Positions 27,167 to 36,303 of a DNA stretch of 36,303 nucleotides are shown one piece after another. A program made the translations under genes and the position numbers. The notes under the pieces were generated by a model. The model saw nothing but the letters and a program-made list of their open reading frames with translations. It was not told where the DNA came from and did no database searches. This stretch comes from Candidatus Komeilibacteria bacterium. Its GTDB lineage: Bacteria > Patescibacteriota > Patescibacteriia > UBA1558 > UBA10009. How positions within the stretch are numbered: position 1 is the stretch's first letter; the number at the start of each line of letters is the position of its first letter. Where the stretch lies: NCBI GenBank assembly GCA_030688315.1, contig JAUYIT010000036.1, forward strand, positions 1 through 36,303. The letters are read 5' to 3'.

Positions 27167-28156
27167 TTACTGTATATTATTAATTTCTTTTAAAGTCAAT
27201 AATCCTTCTTGCGCGCCGATTTTTCTGACTACGTAACTACCGCGGATCATGGCCAGATTAAGGGCCTTTTTTAAATCTTCCTTGTAAATCAGCAGACCAC
27301 CGATTAAACTGGAGCCAAAGGCGTCGCCCGCTCCGGTGGTGTTAACGGCTTTAACGGGCAAGGCCTTGGCAAAATACGATTGACCGCCGGAATAAACATA
27401 GGCGCCGCGGCCGCCATCAGAAATACTGACAATTTTAGGACCGAGACCGGCCAAAAATTCCAACAATTCAGCGGTCTTTAAAGAGACGGATTGGTCCTTA
27501 ACTGACGCGGCCAAAATTGTGGCCTCGTCTTTATTTAGTATCAAAACCTCGGTCTGTTTTAAATACTTTTTTAAATAATTATAACCCGCTTCCAACTGGG
27601 TCGCGCCAGGATTCCAAGCGATTTTGACTTTTCTTTTGCCAGCCGCCTCAAAAACCTTATCCAAATTATCTTTCCAATTCAACCCGGATAAGGAAGCTAG
27701 ATAATACCAGCTGGTGGAAACTCCCGACAATTTAGCAGAACCAATTTGCAAACGCTCATTAGCGGCCCGGTGGGTAAAAATCACGTGTTCGTTAGCCGTT
27801 CCGGCGGAAATTACAAATGATAGACCCGTCCAGTAATGCTCCACTTTTTGCAACAAAGATAAACCAACCTTTTCTTTTTTAAAATGATGCAAAATTTTTA
27901 GAGCCGAAGGATCGGTGCCAATGGCGCCGACTAAGGCGACTTTTAGCCCCAGCCGGGCCAAACCCACGGCGGTGTTGGAACCGCCCCCGCCAAAAGTGTA
28001 CAGCACCTGTTCGTCATTTAAAATTTTATCGCCTACTTCAAATGCGAAAAGTTTATCCGCGCCCGTTTTTTTAGAATTTTTTAAAACCTGAAGATCATCC
28101 GTGTGAAACATGATATCTTCCGTAATCCCGCCGATGGTAATAACGTCGTATTTCAT
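27167..28156 (-). CDS. PfkB-family carbohydrate kinase
   Basis: DVITIGGITEDIMF; TFGGGGSNTAVGLARLGLKVALVGAIGTD; NTTGAGDAFGSSLIGGLL. Confidence 0.9.
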   Translation of the reverse strand: MKYDVITIGGITEDIMFHTDDLQVLKNSKKTGADKLFAFEVGDKILNDEQVLYTFGGGGSNTAVGLARLGLKVALVGAIGTDPSALKILHHFKKEKVGLSLLQKVEHYWTGLSFVISAGTANEHVIFTHRAANERLQIGSAKLSGVSTSWYYLASLSGLNWKDNLDKVFEAAGKRKVKIAWNPGATQLEAGYNYLKKYLKQTEVLILNKDEATILAASVKDQSVSLKTAELLEFLAGLGPKIVSISDGGRGAYVYSGGQSYFAKALPVKAVNTTGAGDAFGSSLIGGLLIYKEDLKKALNLAMIRGSYVVRKIGAQEGLLTLKEINNIQ

Positions 28157-28157
28157 A

Positions 28158-29756
28158 TTACTCTTTGTTATACATCTCGTCTTTTTTCTCTTTCAAAAAA
28201 GTGATCCAGTCCTCAATAACTTCCAGAAAAATCTTTAAGGGCGCTTCAATAATAAAATCCAGAAAAAAGACGAAGACGTTGATTTTGGAAAATTTTTCGC
28301 TCAACCAATGGCCGGCTTTTAAAAACGGCAAGGAAAACAGGTTGATTAAAAAAACCAAGGGGCTTTCTTTTTTATCAATTACCGTCATTTCCCTTACTTT
28401 CATCCGCAATTTAATGCCAAAAAAGCTGACCAAGGATAAAAACAGCAAAAAGATCAGCTTGCTGAAAATGTTAAAATGCAAGCGATCCAGCAGATAAATC
28501 AGGGCGCTGAAGGAAATGGCGAATAAAATAAAATACAAAAAATAAAAAATAAAGGTGGCAAAACTGCCGCGTTTAACCGCGCCCCTTAAGGAGGTGCGCA
28601 CATCAGCCACTTGATCCTGATACAAAACCTCTCTTGCGACTTTAACCACGCGGTCGGTATTTTTTTTGGTGGGAATGCGGATAAACACGCCCAATAAAAA
28701 AATCAAAAACGGCGGGAATAAGGCGTTAATAGCCAGGGGAACGTACAAAATTTCACCGGCAATGTAATAATCGTAAGGCAGCTCCATCACCAAGGCCAAT
28801 AGCATTTTAGTCAGAAACAGATAAATGGTGACGCGCACAATACTGCGCCTTAATTTGGTTCTAGCTTTTTTATAGGATTTAGCGCAGGTATTGATGATTT
28901 TGGCCTCAAGTTCGGCCGGGTTGTTAAAAATTTTTTCAGCCGCGGCCGGATTTTCCAGAATAATATCGCGTAAAAGGTTAAAAACAAAGGTGTATTTTTT
29001 ATAAAAATGATAGAGCTTTTGAGCCAGCGGGTTCTGCTTGCGTCGCTCCAGCTCTTTTTTAAGATTATTGATTTTTTTGGCCACGTATAGCAAATCATCA
29101 GTGGGAATCTTGCGCCAATTGGGATAAAAATATTTGATCAGTTTGTAATCGGTGAGGGCTTCATCGGATTTAACCAAAGCCCGGTGCATGGCCAAATAAA
29201 CATACAAGTCCTTTTCGGTTTCGCTTAAGCTGTGGTCGGCTAAATTAACGGCCGACCGCATGGTTTTAAACATGAATTCCGTCACGGCCTGATCGGCCAA
29301 GGGCGGCATTAAACATTCCTCAATTTCGCAGGCGCACAGCCGCAACAGCCACTTAAACAGCTGACTGCCCCTATCGGAACTTCTTTTGGCTCCGCTTAAA
29401 TTGAAGATGACCAGATACTTGTTAATCACGGCGTCAACTTCTTCCACTTTAAATTGGGGAATAAAGTTATCTTCCAAGTAGCCGGCTCTGATTAATTCCT
29501 TAATTAAAGGCAGGCCCGGGCTTTCGGTAGTAAGTTTGATTAACAGCCGGCGTTGTAAAATGCGGAAAATCGCGGCCTTGCGCATCAAATGATCTTCTTT
29601 GTAATCAATGGCGTTGCGGATTTTTTCGTAAATAAAAGAAACCCGGGAAACAAAGCTGTCCACCTGGATTCTGGCAATATCATTACCACCGTAAAAAGTT
29701 TTCGGGTCCGACCGTTTAAGCTGTTCAATTAACCGTTTAGCTGAAGATGTGATCAT
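28158..29756 (-). CDS. Hypothetical membrane protein, 532 aa
   Basis: Long soluble N-terminal half then several TM helices; no family recognised. Confidence 0.75.
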   Translation of the reverse strand: MITSSAKRLIEQLKRSDPKTFYGGNDIARIQVDSFVSRVSFIYEKIRNAIDYKEDHLMRKAAIFRILQRRLLIKLTTESPGLPLIKELIRAGYLEDNFIPQFKVEEVDAVINKYLVIFNLSGAKRSSDRGSQLFKWLLRLCACEIEECLMPPLADQAVTEFMFKTMRSAVNLADHSLSETEKDLYVYLAMHRALVKSDEALTDYKLIKYFYPNWRKIPTDDLLYVAKKINNLKKELERRKQNPLAQKLYHFYKKYTFVFNLLRDIILENPAAAEKIFNNPAELEAKIINTCAKSYKKARTKLRRSIVRVTIYLFLTKMLLALVMELPYDYYIAGEILYVPLAINALFPPFLIFLLGVFIRIPTKKNTDRVVKVAREVLYQDQVADVRTSLRGAVKRGSFATFIFYFLYFILFAISFSALIYLLDRLHFNIFSKLIFLLFLSLVSFFGIKLRMKVREMTVIDKKESPLVFLINLFSLPFLKAGHWLSEKFSKINVFVFFLDFIIEAPLKIFLEVIEDWITFLKEKKDEMYNKE

Positions 29757-29768
29757 AAATTATGATTT

Positions 29769-29797
29769 ATAATAACACAAAATCCTTTTTTTGACAA
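29769..29797 (-). promoter_or_regulatory. Promoter of the 28158-29756 membrane protein gene
   Basis: Minus strand TTGTCA-17 nt-TATTAT; predicted TSS about 6-7 nt before ATG. Confidence 0.55.
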
Positions 29798-29800
29798 AAG

Positions 29801-31168
29801 TTATTTTTTTATCCAAACGGTTTTGATATTGATGAATTCACGGATGCCAAAGGAGGAAAGTTCACGGCCGTAACCGGAGTTTTTAAGGCCGCCAAAGGGT
29901 AAACGCGGGTCGGATTTAACCAGGCCGTTGATAAAAACACTGCCTGACTCAATTAAAGTCGCGAGTTGCTTGGCTTTGACCAGGTCTTTGGTCCAAAGCG
30001 AAGCCCCAAGTCCGAAAGGAGTATCATTGACGGCTTTAATCGCCTCTTGATCGTCTTTAACTATAATTACCGCCGCGACCGGCCCAAAAACTTCTTCTTG
30101 GTAAACCGGCATGATGGAATTAACGTTAGAAAGAATGGTGGGTTCGTAAAAATATCCCGGTCGGTCAATTTGATGGCCGCCCGTTTCAATTTTCGCACCC
30201 AGTTTGACTGATTCTTCAACTTGTCTGACGATCTCTTGCAGACCTTGTTCATTGGCCATTGGCCCGACTTCGGTTTTTTCATCCATTGGATCGCCAACGA
30301 TTGTTTGTTTGAATTCCGCGGTCATGGCTTGAATAAACTCTTGAGCAACTGACTCAACCAAGATAAAACGCTTAGCGGCGATACAACTTTGACCGGCGTT
30401 TTGCAAGCGCGCGATTTTGGCCGTTTTGGCGGCAAGTTGAATATCCGCGTCAGCTAAAACTATAAACGGATCACTGCCCCCTAGTTCCAAAACGGTTTTT
30501 TTAATTTGCTGGCCGGCAATTGAGGCCACACTGCGGCCGGCGTTTTCCGAACCGGTTAAAGTAACGGCCTTCACCACGCTCGACTTAATCACGGATGCAA
30601 CAGTTGACGAATTTATCAGCAAGGTTTGGAAAACGCCATTAGGAAAACCAGCTTCCACAAAGGCCCGTTCAATGGCTAAAGCGCATTGTGGCACGTTGGA
30701 TGCGTGCTTTAATAATCCTACATTACCAGCCATAATGGTCGGCGCGGCAAAACGAAACACCTGCCAATACGGAAAATTCCAAGGCATGACGGCTAAAATC
30801 GTGCCTAACGGCTCAAAAGCCACATAGCTTTCTGTAGCATCTGTACTGACACTTTCGGAAGTCAAAAACCTTTCTGCGTTTTCGGCATAAAAATCACAAG
30901 TTAAGGCGCATTTTTCCACTTCGGCCATGGCCGCGGTGATCGGCTTACCCATTTCCACGGTGGCTAAAGTTCCTAGTTCCTTTTTATTCTGCCGTAAATA
31001 TTCAGCCAGTTTTTTCATCAATACCGTTCTTTCAGCCACACTGACCATTTTCCAACGTTCAAAAACTGAAGCTGACAAATTTAATTTTTGCTGAAGTTCA
31101 GTTTCAATCAATTCAGGAAATTCCTTAAGAACTTCCATCGTAGCGGGATTTTTAGATATATAAGGCAT
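29801..31168 (-). CDS. NAD(P)-dependent aldehyde dehydrogenase (succinate-semialdehyde dehydrogenase-like)
   Basis: [85 protein letters not shown]. Confidence 0.93.
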   Translation of the reverse strand: MPYISKNPATMEVLKEFPELIETELQQKLNLSASVFERWKMVSVAERTVLMKKLAEYLRQNKKELGTLATVEMGKPITAAMAEVEKCALTCDFYAENAERFLTSESVSTDATESYVAFEPLGTILAVMPWNFPYWQVFRFAAPTIMAGNVGLLKHASNVPQCALAIERAFVEAGFPNGVFQTLLINSSTVASVIKSSVVKAVTLTGSENAGRSVASIAGQQIKKTVLELGGSDPFIVLADADIQLAAKTAKIARLQNAGQSCIAAKRFILVESVAQEFIQAMTAEFKQTIVGDPMDEKTEVGPMANEQGLQEIVRQVEESVKLGAKIETGGHQIDRPGYFYEPTILSNVNSIMPVYQEEVFGPVAAVIIVKDDQEAIKAVNDTPFGLGASLWTKDLVKAKQLATLIESGSVFINGLVKSDPRLPFGGLKNSGYGRELSSFGIREFINIKTVWIKK

Positions 31169-31169
31169 A

Positions 31170-32828
31170 TTATAAATCACACTTTATTTCTTTCAACTCC
31201 TTATTAAACACCAATTCATTTTCGGAATAATCAATAGGACAATCAATCAGCTTAACGCCTTTTAGCTTCAAACATTTTTTTAGAATAACGCTAAAATCGG
31301 CAGCGCGCTTGATTTTATAACCTTTGGCGCCATAGGCCTCAGCGTATTTAACAAAATTCGGATTGCTAAATTCCAAACCGTAATTTTTATAACCCGCGCC
31401 TTTTTGCTTCCATTTAATCATGCCATAACCGTAATCCGTCAAAATAATCACGGTCAAATTCAATTTCAACCGCACAGCCGTTTCCAGTTCCTGCGAATTC
31501 ATCATAAAACCGCCATCGCCAACCAAGGCCACCACTTCTTTTTTGGGATATAAAATTTTAGCGGCCATGGCCGAAGGCAAGCCCGCGCCCATGGTGGCCA
31601 AAGCGTTGTCCAATAACACGGTATTCTGTTCAATAGCCGGATAACTGCGCGCTACCCATAACTTATACATGCCGTTATCCAAACACAAGATTCCGCTGGC
31701 TGGAATTATTTTTCTTAAATCACTAACCAATCGCTGGGGCTTAAACGGCCATGACTTACTATCGGCTTTGACGGAAGTTGACTTAAGCAATTTATCTCGC
31801 ATCTGATAAAAATACGACCAATCCCATTTTTTATTGGGCTTGATTTTTTGCGTTAGGGCCCACAGCGAATGAGCAATATCGCCGATTACTTCCAAAGCCG
31901 GCACATAAACATTATCCACTTCCGATTCGTAAAAATTAATATGAATCACTTTGCGCTCGTGCGGCGTTAAAATTACCGGCGGTTTTTCGGTAATATCGTG
32001 GCCAAGAGTGATAATAAGATCGGCTTTTTGCAAAGCGCAGTGAACATAATCGCCGGAACTTAAGGCGGTGTTGCCAATGTAATTTGGTGAAGTTTCGTCC
32101 AGCACGCCCTTGCCCATTTGCGTAGTAACAAAAGGAATTTTGGTTTTATCTACGAATTTTTGCAAATGCTTGCGCACGCGCTTCCGATTAGCACCATTGC
32201 CAACTAGCACAATCGGACGGCTGGCTTGGCTGATCATTTTAACGGCTTTGGCAATGGCTTCCGGATCAGGACCCGGGCGCCGCACAGCTACCGGTGTAAT
32301 AGGTTTTAATGACGTTGGTTCGGCCGCGATATCTTCAGGCAGTTCCAAATGCGCGGCGCCCGGCCGTTCGCTTTCTGCCAGCTTAAACGCCTGCCGTACT
32401 AACGAAGGAATTCTTTCCGCCGAATTAATACTGTAAGAAAACTTGGTTAAAGGCGACATCATCGCTACCACGTCAATAATCTGAAACCGGCCCTGCTTGC
32501 TTTTTTTAACCGGCTTTTGCCCGGTGACAACAATTAACGGCATACCGCCCAGCTGGGCATGGGCAATGGCCGTAACCATATTGGTGGCGCCGGGCCCTAA
32601 AGTTGATAGAGCCACGCCGGCTTTGCCCGTTAACCGGCCCATGGTAGCGGCCATAAACACAGCTGCCTGCTCGTGCCTACACACAATAAATTTGATTTTT
32701 GATTGCCTCAACGCCTCCATAAAATCCAGATTTTCTTCGCCCGGCACGCCAAAAATATACTGCACGCCTTCAGCTTCTAAAGCGGCGATAAACAAATCCG
32801 CGGCGTTTTTTATTTGATTAATAGTCAT
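31170..32828 (-). CDS. Acetolactate synthase large-subunit-like TPP enzyme
   Basis: YIFGVPGEENLDFMEAL; CRHEQAAVFMAATMGRLTGKAGVALSTLGPGATN; VALVGDGGFMMNSQELETAVRLKLN (TPP motif). Confidence 0.9.
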   Translation of the reverse strand: MTINQIKNAADLFIAALEAEGVQYIFGVPGEENLDFMEALRQSKIKFIVCRHEQAAVFMAATMGRLTGKAGVALSTLGPGATNMVTAIAHAQLGGMPLIVVTGQKPVKKSKQGRFQIIDVVAMMSPLTKFSYSINSAERIPSLVRQAFKLAESERPGAAHLELPEDIAAEPTSLKPITPVAVRRPGPDPEAIAKAVKMISQASRPIVLVGNGANRKRVRKHLQKFVDKTKIPFVTTQMGKGVLDETSPNYIGNTALSSGDYVHCALQKADLIITLGHDITEKPPVILTPHERKVIHINFYESEVDNVYVPALEVIGDIAHSLWALTQKIKPNKKWDWSYFYQMRDKLLKSTSVKADSKSWPFKPQRLVSDLRKIIPASGILCLDNGMYKLWVARSYPAIEQNTVLLDNALATMGAGLPSAMAAKILYPKKEVVALVGDGGFMMNSQELETAVRLKLNLTVIILTDYGYGMIKWKQKGAGYKNYGLEFSNPNFVKYAEAYGAKGYKIKRAADFSVILKKCLKLKGVKLIDCPIDYSENELVFNKELKEIKCDL

Positions 32829-32930
32829 AAATAATGCTTATGCTACGAGCGTGGACAAAAAAATTTAAAAGTTATTCTCATTAAGCAAATTTTACAGCTA
32901 AGCGTTAGTTAACTTTAACGGAAAACGGTG

Positions 32931-32959
32931 ATTTTAGCAATAAACAAAAAATCACTCAA
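32931..32959 (-). promoter_or_regulatory. Promoter for the TPP enzyme/aldehyde dehydrogenase operon
   Basis: Minus strand TTGAGT-17 nt-TAAAAT; implied 5' UTR of about 95 nt. Confidence 0.5.
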
Positions 32960-33064
32960 CTATTAAGGAGGGTAATAATATAGTCCCCTGCGCCAAGGCG
33001 CAGGATAATAAGATTTCTAATTAGAAATATTTTACGTGGCAAGCCCTGACGGTATTAACCTATA

Positions 33065-33128
33065 TTAGCTCCTCGGCTCGGAAGTATAAAAGCTTTGCTT
33101 TTATACTTCACTCGCTCTACGTCGCTAA
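33065..33128. repeat. Palindromic intergenic element
   Basis: ttagctcctcggctcg-gaagtataaaagctttgcttttatacttc-actcgctctacgtcgctaa; perfect inner palindrome arms. Confidence 0.75.
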
Positions 33129-33162
33129 TAAAGGAATACTTAGGGTAGTTTAATTTTCCAAG

Positions 33163-34422
33163 CTAAACCAACCAGAAGCAAATAAGCAAACCAAGCAGGC
33201 CTAAAGTTTTTAGAATAATATGAGGATGCTGTTTTTTAATTTCAATCACAATATTTAAAAGCAAAGCCAAGGCAAAAAAGATAATAAAGGCAAAATAGAT
33301 GTTTTTAGAAACAGCAAAAATATTTGTTATTGAAGAAAGCGATTCTTTGGCTTTAACATACTTTTGAATCGGAGTTGGACTAACTACTTTTAAGGTCTGC
33401 CAATTAATATTAGCCGTAATGACTTGCCCATCTAAACCGGTAATAGTGATAGTTGGCATAGTTACCACTGAGAAAAAATTATTGACCGGCTCAAAAGCTA
33501 AATATTCGCCATGATACACGCCCTTACTAAGGACTTGTAACTCAATCGGATAATGATCAACTTCAACTATGGCTGATTTTACTGGACCGGAAATTATGGC
33601 CTCAACCGTTAACAAGGTTTTATCGCCTTGTTCTCGCCAAGAGACGCTGGATTTATCAGCGACAAAAGACACAGGATTATCCACCTTAGCCGCTAATACA
33701 CGCTCCTGACGGGGCGTGGCAGGCATTTTTTGGTCTTCCATGGGCACTTTGTCCGCCACCACTGGTTTTTCCTTATTATCGACTAAAACAGTACCAGATA
33801 ATGCATTATTAACAACTGCCGGCGTTACTGAATTTACAGGCAGTTGTTGGGGTGCGGCTAAATGCTGGGCCAAATAAACGGTCTCTTGGCCATCATATAA
33901 ACCGCCTTCCAAGCCAACGCCAATCACTTTATAATCAGGATCAATTAAGTTGCTATAATGAGTCGGGCTTTTTATCCAAGCATTAACAACTTCCTCGGCC
34001 GAAGGAAAGCCCATCGCTAAATTTTCTCCCGCTACTTTATACGCATACCCGGCTTCTTCAATCCAATCCATTGCGGTTTTGCCGTCCAACCTGGCATGGC
34101 TAAAATACTGGCCTGCGGCCATATCTTGAGCTTTAGCTTGAGCTGAAATATTTAATTTGTTCTCAACCGCTAATTGAAGTAAACCCTTTTGCTGTCGCAA
34201 ATCATTAGTTAAAGCCACAATCAGGCGCTGTTGCGCCAATAAAACATCGGGCAGTAAAAAGGCCTGCATAGGCAAAACCAAAACAAAAATCACCACGATG
34301 ACTTTAATCGCCACAAATAAACTGCCGTACAAAACCAAGCGCTTGTGGTGCAAAATATAAGGGTGGTAATTATTCTCCTGATGGGGAATAAAATATTTTT
34401 TTAAGGTTTTTTTCATGGCCAT
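33163..34422 (-). CDS. CAP (SCP-like/YkwD) domain membrane-anchored protein
   Basis: LTNDLRQQKGLLQLAVENKLNISAQAKAQDMAAGQYFSH; AGENLAMGFPSAEEVVNAWIKSPTHYSNLIDPDYKVIGVG; N- and C-terminal TM. Confidence 0.9.
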   Translation of the reverse strand: MAMKKTLKKYFIPHQENNYHPYILHHKRLVLYGSLFVAIKVIVVIFVLVLPMQAFLLPDVLLAQQRLIVALTNDLRQQKGLLQLAVENKLNISAQAKAQDMAAGQYFSHARLDGKTAMDWIEEAGYAYKVAGENLAMGFPSAEEVVNAWIKSPTHYSNLIDPDYKVIGVGLEGGLYDGQETVYLAQHLAAPQQLPVNSVTPAVVNNALSGTVLVDNKEKPVVADKVPMEDQKMPATPRQERVLAAKVDNPVSFVADKSSVSWREQGDKTLLTVEAIISGPVKSAIVEVDHYPIELQVLSKGVYHGEYLAFEPVNNFFSVVTMPTITITGLDGQVITANINWQTLKVVSPTPIQKYVKAKESLSSITNIFAVSKNIYFAFIIFFALALLLNIVIEIKKQHPHIILKTLGLLGLLICFWLV

Positions 34423-34429
34423 TTACCAA

Positions 34430-34455
34430 ACCATCCTGCTTTTAGGCAGGATGGT
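34430..34455. other. Intercistronic perfect hairpin
   Basis: accatcctgc ttttag gcaggatggt, 10-bp arms, between the PG-binding protein stop and the CAP gene start. Confidence 0.75.
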
Positions 34456-34464
34456 GATATTTTT

Positions 34465-35895
34465 TTATTTACTGGCCTGGTATTTTGCCACTGCCCTACT
34501 GGTTATTGGACCATAATAATCCGTAACCTTGAAATTTTTTGGCATAAAGCCGAGATTTTGTAGTTCCGTTTGCAGTTGCTTAATTTTTGCGCCGCGCTGG
34601 CCAAACTTAGTACTGGCGATCAAATCATCGATACTTGAGCTAACTTTAACGCCCAAGACCGCTTGACCGGCAACGGTTTGGCCATAAGAAGTAATAACCT
34701 CATCGCTAACCTTGATAATTTCTTGGCCGGCGTATTTAGTCAGTTCCTTTAAACTAGTAATATGTTTTAACTTACCATTTTCAACCACATAAATCTTAGC
34801 ATTAGATCCGCGAAGTAACGTGCCATTAGCATAGGTTTTAACGCCCAAGACCGCTTGAGGCGGAATTATAGTTGGAGTATTTACAATCGGAGCAATAACA
34901 ATCGGATCAGTTACTATTGGAGCAGTTACTATTGGAGTATTAGATATTGGAGTAGAGTTTATTCCACCACCACCTCCACCTCCACCACCGTTGTTTACTG
35001 GAGTCGGGGTAGGTGTATAAAAAGCGCTATAATAAGAGGCCTTGGTAGCGCTAAAGTTACATAATCCGCCCGAGACAACACAAGTTGCCGGTGAAACAAT
35101 GCCGTCTGATGTCCAGCCGCTATTACCACTAGTTGATCTTACAATACTTAAGGTTTGCCCGTTTAAACCATTACCAACAGTAATACTAATAGTTATAGGG
35201 TTGGAGAATTGCAGACCTAAATTAGCAATGCCCCACTGTAAACTACCGGCCATTACCGTGCCGGTTGTTAAACCGGAAAGTGTTCCAGCAGCAGGGCTAC
35301 TGGCTGTTATAGCCGTGGCATCAAAATTTTGCCCATTAACAGCGGTAATAATAGTGTTGTCTGGTAATGTAACGGTATTGGCGCCGGCAGATATGCTGAT
35401 ATTTTGCTCAACCTGCAATGAAGGTGTGGAGTTATAAGTTGCTCCGTCTGGCAATGATAAAGTTTCTTCGTTTAAAAGCACCTCAACCTCATCATTGTTA
35501 ACGGCAATTCTAATGGTATAAGCATAGCTGGCTACGCTAGAAGATTGTCCGGTGGCATAACAGGAAATTGCTTTTAAGGTTTTTGAAGAAGTAATTTCAA
35601 TCGATTCCGAATAAACCTGCCCGCTAGCGCAACTTGGCGTACTATTGTCTAAAGTGTAACGCATGCTGGAAGCGCCAGCAGCGCTTAAGGCAACATTCTG
35701 TGCTGAAGCATATGTTCCGGTAGAAGGGCTGGCTGTAGGTGGAGCAATAACAACTCCCTCAACCACATTGCCATTATTGGCATTAAGGCCGGTATTCAAG
35801 TTTCCTGTTACTTCTGATGCCAGCGCTAAATTGCTGACCACAAACAGTGAGAATAGTATTGCCGGGAATGCTAGTATTTTAAATTTATTGTTCAT
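34465..35895 (-). CDS. Secreted protein with chitobiase/beta-hexosaminidase C-terminal-like domain and peptidoglycan-binding domain (start corrected from 35958)
   Basis: Signal peptide MNNKFKILAFPAILFSLFVVSNLALA; SPSTGTYASAQNVALSA..MRYTLDNSTPSC; Gly9 and PIVTxP linker; IKQLQTELQNLGF...YYGPITSRAVAKYQ. Confidence 0.85.
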   Translation of the reverse strand: MNNKFKILAFPAILFSLFVVSNLALASEVTGNLNTGLNANNGNVVEGVVIAPPTASPSTGTYASAQNVALSAAGASSMRYTLDNSTPSCASGQVYSESIEITSSKTLKAISCYATGQSSSVASYAYTIRIAVNNDEVEVLLNEETLSLPDGATYNSTPSLQVEQNISISAGANTVTLPDNTIITAVNGQNFDATAITASSPAAGTLSGLTTGTVMAGSLQWGIANLGLQFSNPITISITVGNGLNGQTLSIVRSTSGNSGWTSDGIVSPATCVVSGGLCNFSATKASYYSAFYTPTPTPVNNGGGGGGGGGINSTPISNTPIVTAPIVTDPIVIAPIVNTPTIIPPQAVLGVKTYANGTLLRGSNAKIYVVENGKLKHITSLKELTKYAGQEIIKVSDEVITSYGQTVAGQAVLGVKVSSSIDDLIASTKFGQRGAKIKQLQTELQNLGFMPKNFKVTDYYGPITSRAVAKYQASK

Positions 35896-35923
35896 AGTTG
35901 AGTTGTAGTTAATTGCCTTCAAT

Positions 35924-36303
35924 TTATTCATTAACCCTACCATCTTCAAATATATCATCGGCAGTAGCTAAATCAGTAACCGCAGTGTTGACCTGGGCTT
36001 GAGTAGCAGCTTCATCGTCTAATACTGTTTGAGCTGCAAAAATGGCTGTGGCAAATATATCTTTTGATCCTACAGCGTACTGACCAACTTCATCACCTTC
36101 CACAGCATTAGCTAATTTTGTATTAGCAGCACTAATTGCGGAAGTAAGTTCGGAAATTTCAACTAAATCCTCTTGAGCGGCGGTGATATTTTCTGTAGCA
36201 GCATCAACTTCGTCTTGAGTATTTTGGTCGGTGACCACGTTGTCGCCAACGATAGTTTGGTAAGCTGCCCAAGTGGCAGTTGTGTAATCAGCTTCAGTAA
36301 CTG
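35924..36303 (-). CDS. 3' part of a FIVAR-like repeat protein, 5' end beyond window
   Basis: Frame stays open to the edge: VTEADYTTATWAAYQTIVGDNVVTDQNTQDEVDAATENITAAQEDL...ATQAQVNTAVTDLATADDIF. Confidence 0.75.
   Translation of the reverse strand, partial: VTEADYTTATWAAYQTIVGDNVVTDQNTQDEVDAATENITAAQEDLVEISELTSAISAANTKLANAVEGDEVGQYAVGSKDIFATAIFAAQTVLDDEAATQAQVNTAVTDLATADDIFEDGRVNE

Noticed and set aside
34861-34990. Short tandem repeats (gttactattggagca) and ccaccacctccacc tract as minisatellite
   Set aside because: They encode the PIVTxP and poly-Gly linker of the secreted protein; low-complexity linker is sufficient explanation, though length variation could occur.
1-36303. CRISPR array, tRNA, rRNA, prophage or toxin-antitoxin module
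   Set aside because: No regularly spaced direct repeats, no tRNA-like T-arm/anticodon context and no recognisable Cas, phage or TA proteins were seen by eye; a tRNAscan/CRISPR finder run would settle it.
1-36303. Alternative genetic code (UGA = Gly as in Gracilibacteria/SR1)
   Set aside because: Conserved families end normally and contain expected Gly and Trp codons; ORFs are full length under the standard bacterial code.

Overview
The window looks like a chromosomal segment from a small-genome bacterium, probably Patescibacteria/CPR. I infer that from family content (DUF4012, compact ProRS, CHB_HEX/PG-binding secreted proteins, no clear Shine-Dalgarno on several genes); no database was searched. 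Every confident protein gene is on the minus strand. The one clear plus-strand gene is rnpB (RNase P RNA, about 10521-10935), which has a textbook promoter and terminator. Gene content: murJ, a DUF4012 protein, a glycosyltransferase/sugar-transferase cluster with a nitroreductase, proS-mreB-mreC-mreD-PBP2-greA plus a second mreB, rseP, frr, a beta-propeller lipoprotein, holB, an RNase HI gene, recJ, a thrombospondin-type-3 repeat protein, a PfkB kinase, a TPP enzyme/aldehyde dehydrogenase pair, and secreted CAP, PG-binding and FIVAR-like proteins at the right edge. The most interesting signals are outside the supplied ORF track: (1) an insulated mini-cassette encoding a 13-aa Gly/Cys peptide and a 39-aa protein with 11 Cys, with its own promoter and terminator; (2) a family of intergenic elements with shared GAGCGAGGGCAA-type terminal inverted repeats, three of four abutting stop codons; (3) palindromic GC-rich segments apparently inserted in frame within DUF4012 and RNase HI; (4) an RNase P RNA whose predicted P15 is a short hairpin without the L15 GGU motif; (5) several other palindromic or AT-rich intergenic repeats; (6) near-leaderless promoter architectures.
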